A stretch of 64,000 nucleotides of DNA, taken from the NCBI GenBank assembly GCA_039105265.1, contig JAPFFF010000034.1, positions 310,001 through 374,000 on the forward strand. Direction: 5' to 3'. Under the pieces are notes generated by a model, which ran no database searches, was not told the origin of the DNA, and saw only the letters and a list, made by a program, of their open reading frames with translations. Below, piece by piece: positions 50,225 to 60,158 of the stretch (its first letter is position 1; each line of letters starts with the position of its first letter). The translations under genes and the position numbers were made by a program. The stretch comes from Tritrichomonas musculus. Lineage: Eukaryota; Parabasalia; Tritrichomonadida; Tritrichomonadidae.

Positions 50225-52177
50225 ATGAGATACAGGAACGAAAGAGCTCACAATTTGAAATACGAGGTTGGGAATGTCAATGACACATTCCAGAAGATGA
50301 GAAATATCATCAATGTGAATGATGGTACCAGAAGCTTCTCATTTAGAACTGTCGATTGCCATGACCAGCCAGCCCCATTTCACCAAGGCCAGTACTCACA
50401 GATTTCATTAACACATCCCGACCACTTCATTAGCGATATCGACAAAGGCTTCCTCACATTCCACATCAAACTCGATTTGCAATTGAACACCGATTTGGCC
50501 AAATTGCAAGAGATCAATGATCCAAATAACTTCTATAAACTGTTTGTTGGATTTAAGTCCTCGAACCAATTGTTTGACAGGCTCGAGATTCTCCATAACA
50601 ATGTCAATGTCGGATATCAGCAAAATGAATGCATTCGCGAGGGCTTCCTATACTCGGTTTTGAAGCCAGAGACTGAGAAGATGCGCCGCAGATTCGTTCA
50701 CAGCTTATGGGAGAACATCAGCAATTACAGTCAAACTCATGCTGGTTCATACGTTAATCTCAATAGCTTCAAGGATGGTGGTAAGACCACAACTGAATTC
50801 GACTTGAATGTACCATTTGATGACTTGCTTGCATTACAGGCATTTGACTTATTCCCCAACGGAATCATTGGTGATTTATCCATTAGATTCCAAGTCAGTC
50901 CAGCTGGTCTTGTTTGGGCTGCCATTGACCCATACACGGTTGCTGAAGCCAAGGCATTCCTAGAAGATAATGATACCGTATCCCCAGAGGAACTCGATAA
51001 ACTCAAACAAATCAAAGCTCATGGACATCTCAAGCATCAATTCACTCAAATCGGTAATGAGGCTATCATCCCAGGACCTGGTGATAATCCAAATCCACCA
51101 TCTCCCGAACCAACACCAACTAAATATCAATTGAAGTATGAAGTTAGAGAACAATATGTCTCTGCATCTGGAGGTGATTTCGATGATCTGATTGAAAATT
51201 GTTCATTCATCTTTGGATTTACAGATGAAGAGTTTACTGAACTTGGAATTGAAAAGACTGATGATAATAAAGCAATTTGCCAAGCTCATTATACCAAAGA
51301 ACATGGTAAATTACCTCAACCATCACATGCAGGTCATGTCTACGTCAATTTCGTATCTAAAACCGAAGCTAATAAATTGATGAGTGCCCATTACTCATCA
51401 CAACCAGCAACACTCACTGTTAACCGAATGACCATCACTCTCTGTAAGTCCAACATGCAAGGCTATGGTGTTTGTGAAGCCACTCGTGCAAGCATTGAAT
51501 CCATATTACGTGAAGGCCTAGTAATCCCATCTCAAAAGGTCGATTACCATGCATTCCCAATTGCAGCAGCCGCTAACGGAATCAAGTCTACATTGAATAT
51601 CCCATTAATCAATGTCACAAGCATGTCATTGTTGTTCCCCAAGCATCACAATGATTTGACTGTATTTGAGAATCCGGTTTACCAAAACTGCTTTTTGAAT
51701 ATTGGTGGTAAGAACTTCCCAGATGAGAATGTCAGTACCATTGGCGCCAGATTCTTCGAAAGCCAATTAACAGCTGGAGACCTCGATGGTATCACACTCC
51801 AATGTTCAAAGGAATTCGAAGATAGCTTCACCATGCCCAAGAACGATGAAAATGGTGTTCGATATCGCAATACATTGAGTGATGCCACATCATTTGTATT
51901 CAATGTCCAAACTGAACGTGCATCTGCTGGATACTGTTATGATGGCTTAGATGGTGGCAAAGGCAATATCCAAATTCAAGTCAATGGTCAACCAATATTC
52001 ACTGGTGATAATGATACATATTACAAGATTATCGAACCAAGTGGAGCCATTGTTAGACCACCACCTGTACAACTCTGTTTATGCAGAGACACCTACTTCA
52101 AGCTCTCACTCGATGGTCTTGAATATATCGATGATGAATCACCAGCTGGCTCACAAGTTGATCCAGAAATGGCATAA
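50225..52177 (+). CDS. Maverick major capsid protein
   Basis: About 650 residues from ATG 50225. The N-terminal part has FHQGQYSQISLTHPDHFISD, GFLTFHIKLDLQL and SNQLFDRLEILHNNVNVGYQ. Later it has TTEFDLNVPFDDLLALQAFDLFPN and GIKSTLNIPLINVTSMSLLF, beta-strand-rich blocks of the sort found in Polinton double-jelly-roll capsid proteins. A Pro-rich spacer (PGDNPNPPSPEPTPT) divides the two halves. It would form the capsomers of a virus-like particle. It looks whole. Assignment rests on size, position and sequence character rather than on a search. Confidence 0.75.
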   Translation: MRYRNERAHNLKYEVGNVNDTFQKMRNIINVNDGTRSFSFRTVDCHDQPAPFHQGQYSQISLTHPDHFISDIDKGFLTFHIKLDLQLNTDLAKLQEINDPNNFYKLFVGFKSSNQLFDRLEILHNNVNVGYQQNECIREGFLYSVLKPETEKMRRRFVHSLWENISNYSQTHAGSYVNLNSFKDGGKTTTEFDLNVPFDDLLALQAFDLFPNGIIGDLSIRFQVSPAGLVWAAIDPYTVAEAKAFLEDNDTVSPEELDKLKQIKAHGHLKHQFTQIGNEAIIPGPGDNPNPPSPEPTPTKYQLKYEVREQYVSASGGDFDDLIENCSFIFGFTDEEFTELGIEKTDDNKAICQAHYTKEHGKLPQPSHAGHVYVNFVSKTEANKLMSAHYSSQPATLTVNRMTITLCKSNMQGYGVCEATRASIESILREGLVIPSQKVDYHAFPIAAAANGIKSTLNIPLINVTSMSLLFPKHHNDLTVFENPVYQNCFLNIGGKNFPDENVSTIGARFFESQLTAGDLDGITLQCSKEFEDSFTMPKNDENGVRYRNTLSDATSFVFNVQTERASAGYCYDGLDGGKGNIQIQVNGQPIFTGDNDTYYKIIEPSGAIVRPPPVQLCLCRDTYFKLSLDGLEYIDDESPAGSQVDPEMA

Positions 52178-52219
52178 GAAATATGGTATTAGTGGTAAAA
52201 ATATTTTTGCACTTTGGAA

Positions 52220-52828
52220 ATGTCTCTCCATAAGGCTAGAATTCTATCAAGTGAGAATGATGCGAGTGTTAAGCAAGAGCAGAATGTGAATATTAAGATC
52301 GCCGCGAATAGACCTCCACCAGTTCAACCGGTATCATACCCTCAAGTCCCACAGATGCAACCCCAAATGGGATACAACCCCAAAGGGGGTTATCCTCAAA
52401 CTGGCACCCAGGATGCAAATTTTACTACAGCCTCGACAACTGGTCCATATCCATCAGTTGCTCCAATAAACAGTCCTCCGACCGATCGATCATTAGACCC
52501 CGACACTGACGACTTGGGTACCAAAAATAAATTCCTCGAGATATTGCTGAATATCTATGAGACCAATCCACTGAGGATGAACAACTATCTTGTGTGTCAT
52601 AGCAATACACTGATGGAGCTCATTAAGATACTCACTAAGGCTGACAAGGTTGAGCTGGTCATCAATGAGGATAGTGGGTGCACTGGTTGTGTTTCAAACT
52701 CGAAGTACATGAAAATCGATAAGATATTGGTGTCCAAAAACGGGGTATCCAATGAGTTGAAATATGGATATAACCATGTATGGACTGAGCTCATAAGACA
52801 CTCGATATCACTCAAAATTTGTATTTAA
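52220..52828 (+). CDS. Maverick protein with Pro/Gln-rich N-terminus
   Basis: 202 residues from ATG 52220, preceded by ATTTTTG 10 nt upstream. Residues ~25-95 are Pro/Gln/Tyr-rich (VQPVSYPQVPQMQPQMGYNP), probably disordered. The C-terminal ~100 residues are globular (NKFLEILLNIYETNPLRMNN, SGCTGCVSNSKYMKIDKILV). No family is recognised. It follows the capsid gene in the same direction. Confidence 0.5.
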   Translation: MSLHKARILSSENDASVKQEQNVNIKIAANRPPPVQPVSYPQVPQMQPQMGYNPKGGYPQTGTQDANFTTASTTGPYPSVAPINSPPTDRSLDPDTDDLGTKNKFLEILLNIYETNPLRMNNYLVCHSNTLMELIKILTKADKVELVINEDSGCTGCVSNSKYMKIDKILVSKNGVSNELKYGYNHVWTELIRHSISLKICI

Positions 52829-52838
52829 ATTTGCATAA

Positions 52839-52988
52839 ATGTCCAATGCAAGTGAAATCATTATGAATATACTATTGGGATTGATATTGGTGACCAATGT
52901 AGTTGAACTGCTATTACTGGTATCGGTTACAGCTGAAGATGAACCACCTGAGCTGACTGATGAGCTGAGGCGCACACTATATGCGTAA
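52839..52988 (+). CDS. 49-aa single-pass membrane protein of the Maverick
   Basis: A short frame, MSNASEIIMNILLGLILVTN, followed by VVELLLLV, forms one hydrophobic helix, then an acidic tail (EDEPPELTDELRR) and a stop. It starts 11 bp after the previous stop, in the same direction, and precedes the ATPase gene. Many double-jelly-roll viruses have small membrane proteins in this size range. Confidence 0.55.
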   Translation: MSNASEIIMNILLGLILVTNVVELLLLVSVTAEDEPPELTDELRRTLYA

Positions 52989-53041
52989 GTGGCATCATCG
53001 CCACTTAGAGCTTTTCGCATAAAAGCTTTATTTTTGATTAA

Positions 53042-54054
53042 ATGTTATATTACAAGCGCCTACAACCAACCCTTTTCGACTATACATCTATTGAATTATC
53101 AGACAGTTCCAGTGAAGATCCAATTGATTTTGATACATTCGATAGGTACCAGAAGCAGCAACCGGTATCCAAGAGATTCGATGTTAATGGGAGTTTCACT
53201 CCCACCCGCATCTTCGATGTAGATGCGGCTATGAGTGAGGCCTATTCCAAGAATAGGGATAAAATCACGAATGCATCCATAAGGCCAATCGCTAATGGGA
53301 TCTATGCGTGGTACAATACTTTGAACATACTGGTGGCATCACAAGGTAAAGGCAAGAGCCATACAGTAATTCGCGATATCATTCAAATGAGTAGACTCAA
53401 TAATGGGAGGTTTGGGAGAATCCGTTCCATATGATCGTGTATGTGAGTAAGAACGGTATTATAAATGATTCCACATTTGAATCTCAACGCGAGCTCATCA
53501 ACCTGCCTATTGAGGTCGTCGCTGATAGTAATGCTGAACGGTATTTGAAGGAACTCGATTTATGGAAGGAGTTGTACGCTAAATACTCTAGCGCAGGCTC
53601 CGATGGAGCATACAACAAATATAGCACAGTTGGGAAGGTTACAATAGATGATTCCAAGCTGCAGCAGATGTTTGAGTTCCTCCATATCAACAAACTCGGG
53701 AAACCCAATGTACCACTCAACACCATAATCCTGTGCGAGGACTTCATTAAGAGCAAGCTGTTGAAATCAGCATACTTCACAAACTATATCACCCAGTTGC
53801 GTCATAAGAACTCAATCGTATACATCAATATCCAGTTCTTCAAGGGTGTGCCAACAGATTACAAAAATAACTGCACATCATTCTTCATATTCAATGGGTT
53901 CTCGCGACAGAAACTCAATTACATATATCAGCAGGTGAGTATACCTTGTGAGTTCGAGGAGTTGTGGCAAAAATATAGGACCTTATCTGGACATGATTTC
54001 ATATTGGTGAACACAGTTGAACATGATATGCAAGTGGTGTATTCAAAGGTTTAG
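53042..54054 (+). pseudogene. Maverick genome-packaging ATPase, broken
   Basis: The region encodes the FtsK/HerA-type packaging ATPase of Polintons: a P-loop segment (NILVASQGKGKSHTVIRDI) and a Walker-B-like strand (NTIILCEDF) followed by an INIQFFKGVPTDYKNN segment. It would pump element DNA into capsids. It looks broken about once. ATTTTTG lies 5 nt before the first ATG. Confidence 0.75.
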
Positions 54055-54527
54055 GCAAAATCTGGGTCAGCATCCAATACCAAATCCTGATGCTTGCCGA
54101 TGAATACATCAGGTTCTGCAATATCGTATTTTTCACGTAATTTGGCAATGAGATCCTTGGTATTTATATTGGTTCTCTCAATCGAGTAGTTGTAATACGG
54201 ACATTCCTTGTATTCGTGCTTTTCGGTATTCCCATTTACGAAGAACTCCTGCATGTTGACACTCAATTTGCGTCTACTATTGGATGTCAATTTGACAAAT
54301 TCGAGGTTCTCCTTGAGCTTATTAGGGTAGAATCTAATGGTTTCAGTACCATTCTGGAGTGATACATATAGGACCCTCGCGAGGTACAATGAGTTCTTCA
54401 AGTTGAATGGGAACTTGTCACATAATATCGCGAAATTGCATTGTGCAAATTCATCAGGCTTTGGCAATAGGGCTACTAGTGTGTTGATGTATTCGTAGAC
54501 ATTGGAGTAGCTTGGAGTGGCTTCCAT
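54051..54527 (-). CDS. Maverick protein of unknown function, 158 aa
   Basis: 158 residues from ATG 54527, convergent with the ATPase gene and overlapping its end by 4 bp. Content (FAILCDKFPFNLKNSLYLAR, TIRFYPNKLKENLEFVKL, ECPYYNYSIERTNINTKDLI) matches no recognised domain. A T-rich motif lies just upstream. It is the last gene of the element that can be recognised here. Confidence 0.5.
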   Translation of the reverse strand: MEATPSYSNVYEYINTLVALLPKPDEFAQCNFAILCDKFPFNLKNSLYLARVLYVSLQNGTETIRFYPNKLKENLEFVKLTSNSRRKLSVNMQEFFVNGNTEKHEYKECPYYNYSIERTNINTKDLIAKLREKYDIAEPDVFIGKHQDLVLDADPDFA

Positions 54528-54550
54528 TTGGGATGCGATAAAAAATCAAT

Positions 54551-54870
54551 ATTCAAATATAAAAATAGGTTTTCCCAAATTCATCTGAGTCCCCAAATAT
54601 GGAATATTTTTGTCTGTCATGGTCTGTGTCGCCATCGGTCTGTTCCATAGGTGGTCCCATAGGTGGTCCATAGGTGGTCCATATGCGGCCTATTTTTGGA
54701 ATTTGTATGGGCCCGAATATGGGCGTTTTATAAGCGTTTTGGGGAGGTATGCAGTATGTGGATTTTGAATATTGACCCAAATATAGGCCATTTTTGGAAT
54801 TTATGGGGCCCAAATATGGGCCATTTAAAGGCGTTTTTGGGTGGATTCTATCTGACCCCGATTCGGAACA
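54551..54870. repeat. spacer with ~98-bp imperfect tandem repeat
   Basis: Between the last Maverick gene and the non-LTR fragment. Two copies of a unit containing ATTTTTGGAATTT, GGGCC-AATATGGGC and AAGCGTTTT/AAGGCGTTTT occur at ~54689 and ~54787. A block of GGTGGTCCATA repeats precedes them. The composition matches the Maverick more than the host. No gene. Confidence 0.6.
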
Positions 54871-54879
54871 CACATCACT

Positions 54880-55539
54880 ACTAAGCCCAATGCTTTGATG
54901 GCGGACTCTGTTGTCAGATTCGCTATCAAAGCACGTACGAATACGCTCATGACAGCATCACTTGCTGCTCACAGAAACCCTCAAATGAGTAACCGTTGCA
55001 CTCGTTGTGGACAGATTGAAACTCTCAATCACATCTTAAACGGGTGCAAGCGGTGCAAACACAAATTCACAAAGAGACACGACGAAGTTGTCAAGGTACT
55101 TTGCAAGTACCTCACCGAAAAGAAGAGAGTCATCGTGCATTGTAACCAAAGTGTTCGAGGACGCAGCAACGAACACATCACCGGTGACTCTGCTTCTCTC
55201 AGACCAGATGTATGGTGGTGGGACGGTGACCAGCTGAAGATAGCTGAATTCACCATCCCATACGGAATGTTATCTGGCGATGATGATGAATCTACCTTAG
55301 TCATACGACACAGAGAGAAGTTGAACAAGTACCAGAAGCTTATCGATGATTGCAGAAACCAGTTGAACTGCAATGTGTCGCTATTTGTGTTCATTGTCTC
55401 CTCCCTCGGTGCAATACCCGATGACACCATTAATGAACTCAAGAAAGTGACAGTCACGACCAAAGACGTACTCAAACTTGCAGGGAGGATGGTAGCAGCC
55501 GCTTTACGTGAATCTATGATATTGTACATTGATACTTAG
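54880..55539 (+). pseudogene. LINE polyprotein C-terminus with restriction-like endonuclease
   Basis: The visible frame begins inside the protein (KPNALMADSVVRFAIKARTN). It has a zinc finger CTRCGQIETLNHILNGC of the type that follows the reverse transcriptase thumb in R2-group elements. Next comes an endonuclease with SLRPDVWWWDGDQLKIAEFT, giving PD...E, and a KYQKL helix. It would nick the target DNA to prime reverse transcription. The reverse transcriptase itself is absent. A TAG at 55537-55539 stops the frame; the same frame then continues as an acidic tail. Confidence 0.75.
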
Positions 55540-55941
55540 ATTAAGAAGAGGGTTAACGACAACAATGAAGATGAAGATAACGATAACGATAATGGTAACG
55601 ATTATGATAACGATGTTGAAAATGTTAATGTTCTTGATACTGATGGTGACGATGATTCTAATGATCTCAATGATACTAGCTCCAATGTTACCGACGGGGA
55701 GTCCGCAGACGATGAGTACAACTCTGTCAACATCCTGGACGACGAAGAATGGCGGAAACTCATTGATGCAAGTGCGGATGTTGACAGGTCGGGCCCCCCG
55801 TCTGAGCTTGACACTGCTGATGATGAAATTGACGTACTGGAAAATCCAGGCACCACCCCACTATGGAACCAAACTCAAGGTGCCGACCCTGCCTCCGATA
55901 CCAATGAGGAGGGAGTCCAACACTCCTCATCTCCTACTTAG
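55540..55941 (+). pseudogene. acidic tail in frame after the LINE stop codon
   Basis: After the TAG the same frame runs for another 133 codons of Asp/Asn/Glu/Ser-rich sequence (NDNNEDEDNDNDNGNDYDND, DDEEWRKLIDASADVD) to TAG 55939-55941. Either the TAG is a nonsense change in the old element, or the tail is a separate low-complexity extension. The codon phase is kept, which favours one original reading frame. Confidence 0.5.
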
Positions 55942-56571
55942 GCAGTTTTTTTTTTGGGGCCCGCCCCTTTTATTTTATTGTGAGTGAATCATCACTCTCG
56001 TTTATTAGTATTTTATACTTACTCTAATGATTAATAAACGAATTTACCACACGGGAGGAGATTTTTTTTTATTTTTATTTTCGAGGTTTACGCAGGCAAT
56101 AACTAGATATTCATAATCAGTGCACTGAGCTGATTCGTTTGGTGCCCTCAGATCGATGTTTCATCCGAATTCTCCAAACCGATTTCAATTATATGTAGGG
56201 TCGCCTCACTAAGTCCGACCACTGGACTTACCACAATAGTATACTGTTGTTTCTTATCTCATATTATCAATCTCAGCTCTTAACGTTATATCTCATACTC
56301 AATCAGTTATATGCAATCTCAAATATACCTCTCAAAACTTACTCTAATGTTATTATACTCTTCCTTCTCACTTCGTTTATTCCAGTTTCCTTCGATCGCG
56401 CCTTTCTGTTCCCTCGGTTTCCCACTTTTCGTGACTCCATTCTCATTTTACAATTTCTCTCAATATTCTCAAATATACAAGGCGTTATACAGTATGAAGA
56501 CGATTCTCACGGGCAGATCGAAGTAAATTGCTACTTATTTTTACTCTTTTAGTTTATTCATTTTTATATAT
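55942..56571. other. non-host-like spacer, probably retrotransposon UTR
   Basis: Higher G+C than the host flanks, with no coding frame of quality. It contains GCCCGCCCC, CACACGGGAGG and GTAGGGTCGCCTCACTAAG. It likely comprises the 3' UTR of the LINE followed by the leader of a second truncated element. Confidence 0.4.
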
Positions 56572-56728
56572 GGAGTCATCTTTCAGTGAGTCTGCTTGTG
56601 ATTTCAATGATCACACTGCCTTGATGAAAGAATCAAAAGACAGCAGTCAACAAGCGTCTACGGTAAAGGATCTCCGCAAGATGCTGCCTGACACATGTCG
56701 CGTGACTCTACTGAAGGGCGCTCAATGA
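56572..56728 (+). CDS. short frame of possible second retroelement 5' end
   Basis: 51 residues, MESSFSESACDFNDHTALMK... to GAQ. Codon use and G+C are like the neighbouring LINE, not the host. It may be the first codons of another truncated element. No family is recognised, and the chance that it is not a gene is high. Confidence 0.25.
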
Positions 56729-56789
56729 GCCCGTTCGTTCTCACATTTAAGTTCTTGTTTAATTGTTTTATCCCAAAGCAATCAAAGAA

Positions 56790-57096
56790 TATATTTTTTA
56801 TTACAATAGTTATAAATTTGATTTTAATGAACTTTTTTGGGAACAACAAATAAATTCTATTCTAAATTGTTTAATTTTTCAATTTTCAGATTCTTATCAA
56901 TTTTGGAGATTTTGGCGGGAAGATCAAATAATGAATATATTGGCTGAAATAATCGTTAGAATAATAAATTTTCTATCAAGTGAGTTGCCAGTGGAAAGGA
57001 TGTTTTCGCATATGAAGTATTTATGCTTCACAAAATGAAGATCTCTTAAATGCTGAACTCGATACTAGAATGGAAAATATGTTTTCAAAAGAATAA
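56790..57096 (+). pseudogene. hAT transposase C-terminal relic
   Basis: Reads FQFSDSYQFWRFWREDQIMN, then LAEIIVRIINFLSSELPVER and MFSHMKYLCF, the hATC dimerisation signature (SELPVERMFS). The end LLNAELDTRMENMFSKE follows one frame away, separated by a single-base shift at a CAAAATG run near 57030. It is a different hAT lineage from the 40-kb element. Everything upstream of the last ~100 residues is missing. Confidence 0.7.
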
Positions 57097-57326
57097 TAAA
57101 AAATTATTCTTTTTTTATTAAGATAAAAAAGAATAAATATTTAATAAAAAACAAAATCATAATTTCTATTGTTTTGAATGCTTTTTTTCTGAATAATCTT
57201 GAAAAAAAAATATATATCAATTATTGTGAGATTCTATCAAAATAATTCAAAGCATTGAGCGTTTAAAAGGTCTGGACCTATAATTTAAATTTCATATAAA
57301 ACAATACATTAGAATGATAAATATAA

Positions 57327-57398
57327 TCTCTTGTAGTACACTGGTTAGCACATGGGTCTAATAAGCCCAAGAAGGAGGTTCGATTCCTCCCAGGAGAA
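57327..57398 (+). tRNA. tRNA-Ile (AAT)
   Basis: 72 nt. The acceptor TCTCTTG pairs with CAGGAGA (one T-G pair), the anticodon stem is TGGGT/GCCCA with loop CTAATAA (anticodon AAT, read as IAU), and the T arm is GGAGG/CCTCC with loop TTCGATT. The D arm GTAC/GCAC has one mismatch. Discriminator A. No intron. Confidence 0.92.
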
Positions 57399-57405
57399 TT
57401 TTTTT
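57399..57405 (+). terminator. RNA polymerase III T-run after tRNA-Ile
   Basis: Seven T residues start directly after the discriminator base, a standard RNA polymerase III stop. Confidence 0.8.
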
Positions 57406-58106
57406 GCCTTTTTTTATAATCTAAATTTTCTGTCAACGAATATTCATCTATTCTAATTGATGCTATTAAATCTTTTTATTTGAAGATACAGATGGTATTT
57501 TTACAAAAGTGCTCTTTCAGACTTTTTTTTTATTGAAAGAGGCAAGGTAAATTTTTCAACTTCCGAGGTCAAAAAAAAAAAAAAAAAAAAAAGGGTAAAT
57601 AGATTTTATGACTAATTTCTAAATCAAATAAGTTCAAAGAATTTTAATTCATTTGATGAATGATTATTGACGTAATATGTGCATTTTAAAATAGGTTGTA
57701 TCTCATGATATCTTAGAAATTATTATTAGTATAAAGATTACAATAATTTACCTATTATTAATTTAAAAGTACTTGATGTTTTTTATTATTATCTGGTATT
57801 TAATCTTCTTGTTGCATCTGCATTTCATAGATGGAAAAAAAACTTATCAATTGAATAACTCAAAATTTTCAATTGTAAAATTAAAAAACGAACTTATTTT
57901 GAAAGCCAAATCGAGTCATTTAATTGTTTAAAAATAATAATGAAAATAGAATGAGATTGTATTGTATAGCTTATTGCTCTATTTTTAATAAATCTAACTT
58001 TATTTTTTTCAATTAAATATAATGTAAATTTTTCAAATTTTGAATGATTTATATTAAATGAAACTATCATAATAATACTTAATAATTTCAATCGAAATTT
58101 AGTTTT
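57406..58106. other. AT-rich intergenic region
   Basis: No gene. A 22-A run lies at 57571-57592 without the SINE-like body seen at 16.6 and 20.5 kb. The opposite-strand frame across 57894-58214 is a shadow. Confidence 0.5.
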
Positions 58107-58739
58107 ATGAATGATCGAAATAGTGAAGAACCTAAATTTTATGAAGAATGGCTCGAACTGGATCAAAATGATCAAGATTTTTATAATGAAATATATGATG
58201 AGCAATTCTTTCATTCATTCAATAAAGTAATATCAAACCAGAACATATCAGCTAACATAGAAAATAATGATTCGGCTGCTGGTTCCAAAAAAGGCTCAAG
58301 TAAATTAGAATCAAAACAAATAAAAACCAAAAAGAATTGCCAAAATAAATGTAACAAGAGGAAAAAAAAATATTCAATATATGACGAAAATACTCAACAG
58401 GTACCAAATCACGTTAATGATTTAGTTGAGAGAATATGTTCGCTTGAAGGTTTTATCGAATATTTGAATTATAAAATTAATAAAGACAAAAAAATAAAAG
58501 TTACCAAAAATGAATTAGTAATTCTTTACCAGCAATTAAAAAAGCAACTTCCATTTGGAGAATTGACAAGAAGTGAAAAACGTTCGAAAAATAAAATATT
58601 TGAAAAATTATATCCAGAACGCTCAAACATAATCAACTTCCTTGAAAATTATCCAAAACAGTTCTTAGAACCAGTTTTTCTTTTCCAAAATTCCAAAATA
58701 AAATCACGTAAAAAATATGATAAAAGAATCAAAGCATAG
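58107..58739 (+). CDS. hypothetical basic protein, 210 aa
   Basis: A single open frame from ATG 58107. The acidic, aromatic N-terminus (FYEEWLELDQNDQDFYNEIY) is followed by a Lys-rich disordered stretch (KKNCQNKCNKRKKKYSIYDE). A helical C-terminal region (VNDLVERICSLEGFIEYLNYKINKDKKIKV ... KLYPERSNIINFLENYPKQF) ends in KSRKKYDKRIKA. Not recognised. The basic clusters could be nuclear localisation signals, and the layout resembles a small DNA- or RNA-binding protein, but this is only composition. Flanked by AT-rich spacers and no obvious partner. Confidence 0.6.
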   Translation: MNDRNSEEPKFYEEWLELDQNDQDFYNEIYDEQFFHSFNKVISNQNISANIENNDSAAGSKKGSSKLESKQIKTKKNCQNKCNKRKKKYSIYDENTQQVPNHVNDLVERICSLEGFIEYLNYKINKDKKIKVTKNELVILYQQLKKQLPFGELTRSEKRSKNKIFEKLYPERSNIINFLENYPKQFLEPVFLFQNSKIKSRKKYDKRIKA

Positions 58740-59448
58740 AATGAATAATCATGATCACTATAAACAAATTGTTTTATTGTTTACTGAACATTTTCAAAAT
58801 AAATATGATATTTATTATTGAATAAAAATTACTTTATTAAATATGAATTGTATTACATTTTCTCGGCTATAAAACAAACTGATATTAACATAAAGACAAT
58901 TTAAGATTTTTATAACAATTTAAATTGATTTGGATATAAAATAATATCCTTTAATAAAAAAAAAAAGAAATCTAATTTTCAAAGTTTTTGGTATATTATA
59001 AAGAACAATTTTGAGTATTGCAATATTTCAACACATTAAAATATAAAATATTCAAGGGTATTTTTATTTTTTAAATATCTTTTTTATATGTTTTCGCAAA
59101 AACAAAATCCTTGACTAAATGAATTGAATGATATAATAAATATTTAATGTTTATAATGGTAATATTACAATTTTATAAAAAAATTTCTTCTAAAAAAGAA
59201 AAAGAAAAGTAATTAAATCATAAAATATACGAGTTTTTATTAATGACGCATTTACTTTCTCAATTTATTTTTATTTTTCAACGACTCAATATCTCTCTGA
59301 AAAAATAATTTTTGAGTATATTATACAGAAAATGAGAAATCAAAGATTCATAAAGGAACTTTCATAAAATTGCCATATTTTTTAAATATATCAAACTCAT
59401 GTTATAATTGCAATGTAATATTACATCAAAATAGAGTACTAATTACTG
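58740..59448. other. AT-rich intergenic region, nothing recognised
   Basis: Spacer between the basic-protein gene and the decayed ankyrin gene. No ORF or repeat family is recognised. Confidence 0.5.
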
Positions 59449-60158
59449 GTGACTTATCGACAATTTTTTTTTTTTTTTTCAACTATGATTTTAAATATCC
59501 AGATTTATTGTTATATCATGTTTTTATTAAACTTTCGTTCTAGCAAATCAGAAATCTCAAAGAGAGACACAAATTATTCACAATTTAGTTTTAGTAAAAG
59601 AGATTTGCAATCATTTAATTATTTGATAAATGCGGTGAAAAATAATAACATATCCAAGATTGATTTAATATTATAGCATCCTTCATTTGATAAGGTTAGA
59701 TCTCAGATTAAAACATCAATTCAATCTCTTTTCAAATGAACAAAAAATTGTTTTATATAATCAATAATGTTAATGATTGTAATAACAAGAGTTTTCTTTA
59801 TTACAGTTCTTCTAATTTAAATGGGCAAAGAGTTCTAGAAATACTTATCAATCCACAATTTAATTTAAAGAAAAGTGATATTTTATCATCGTTTATTGTT
59901 TTTTATTCATCTAATTCACCAAGAAAGCATGATGACGATATTCTAAAAGCATTACTAATTTCAATTATGAAAGAATTGTATAATTATGATATAGAACCTG
60001 ATTATCTTATTTCAATTTATTTTAGTGACAAAGATGTAGTCAACTTCTTAATTGAAAAAAGAGCCAATCTAAACCAGCCAGATAAATATGGTGTTTACCC
60101 ACTTCAAAAAGCTATAAATATCAGTTCTAAAGAAAATATCTCAGCTTTAGTTAAAACT

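Larger units (their letters stand above)
43830..54550. mobile_element. Maverick/Polinton element, partial
   Basis: About 10.7 kb with noticeably higher G+C and tightly packed genes on both strands. It has a retroviral-type integrase, a double-jelly-roll-type capsid protein, a packaging ATPase and several unassigned small proteins, the gene set of Polintons. Family B DNA polymerase and the maturation protease are not found, and no matching terminal repeats are seen, so the element is partial. The visible genes are mostly open with about one break overall, so it looks young. On the right it meets the truncated end of a non-LTR retrotransposon. Exact ends are uncertain by a few hundred bases. 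Confidence 0.85.
54870..56100 (+). mobile_element. 5'-truncated non-LTR retrotransposon, 3' end
   Basis: Only the C-terminal part of the polyprotein and the 3' untranslated region are present, the usual result of incomplete reverse transcription. The restriction-like endonuclease and CCHC-like zinc finger place it with the R2/CRE/NeSL-like LINEs rather than the apurinic-endonuclease LINEs. Higher G+C than the host flanks. The 3' limit is estimated from composition only. No poly(A) tail is seen. Confidence 0.65.

Noticed and set aside
54553-54873. 106-codon minus-strand frame after the Maverick
   Set aside because: It translates a tandem-repeat spacer (GPxxGP-type content) and has no conserved feature.
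55529-55987. 152-codon + frame beside the LINE, and its opposite-strand frame
   Set aside because: Both are alternative readings of the low-complexity acidic tail that lies in the LINE's own frame.
57571-57592. Third poly(A)-tailed SINE-like copy
   Set aside because: There is a 22-A run, but the sequence before it shares nothing with the two true copies.
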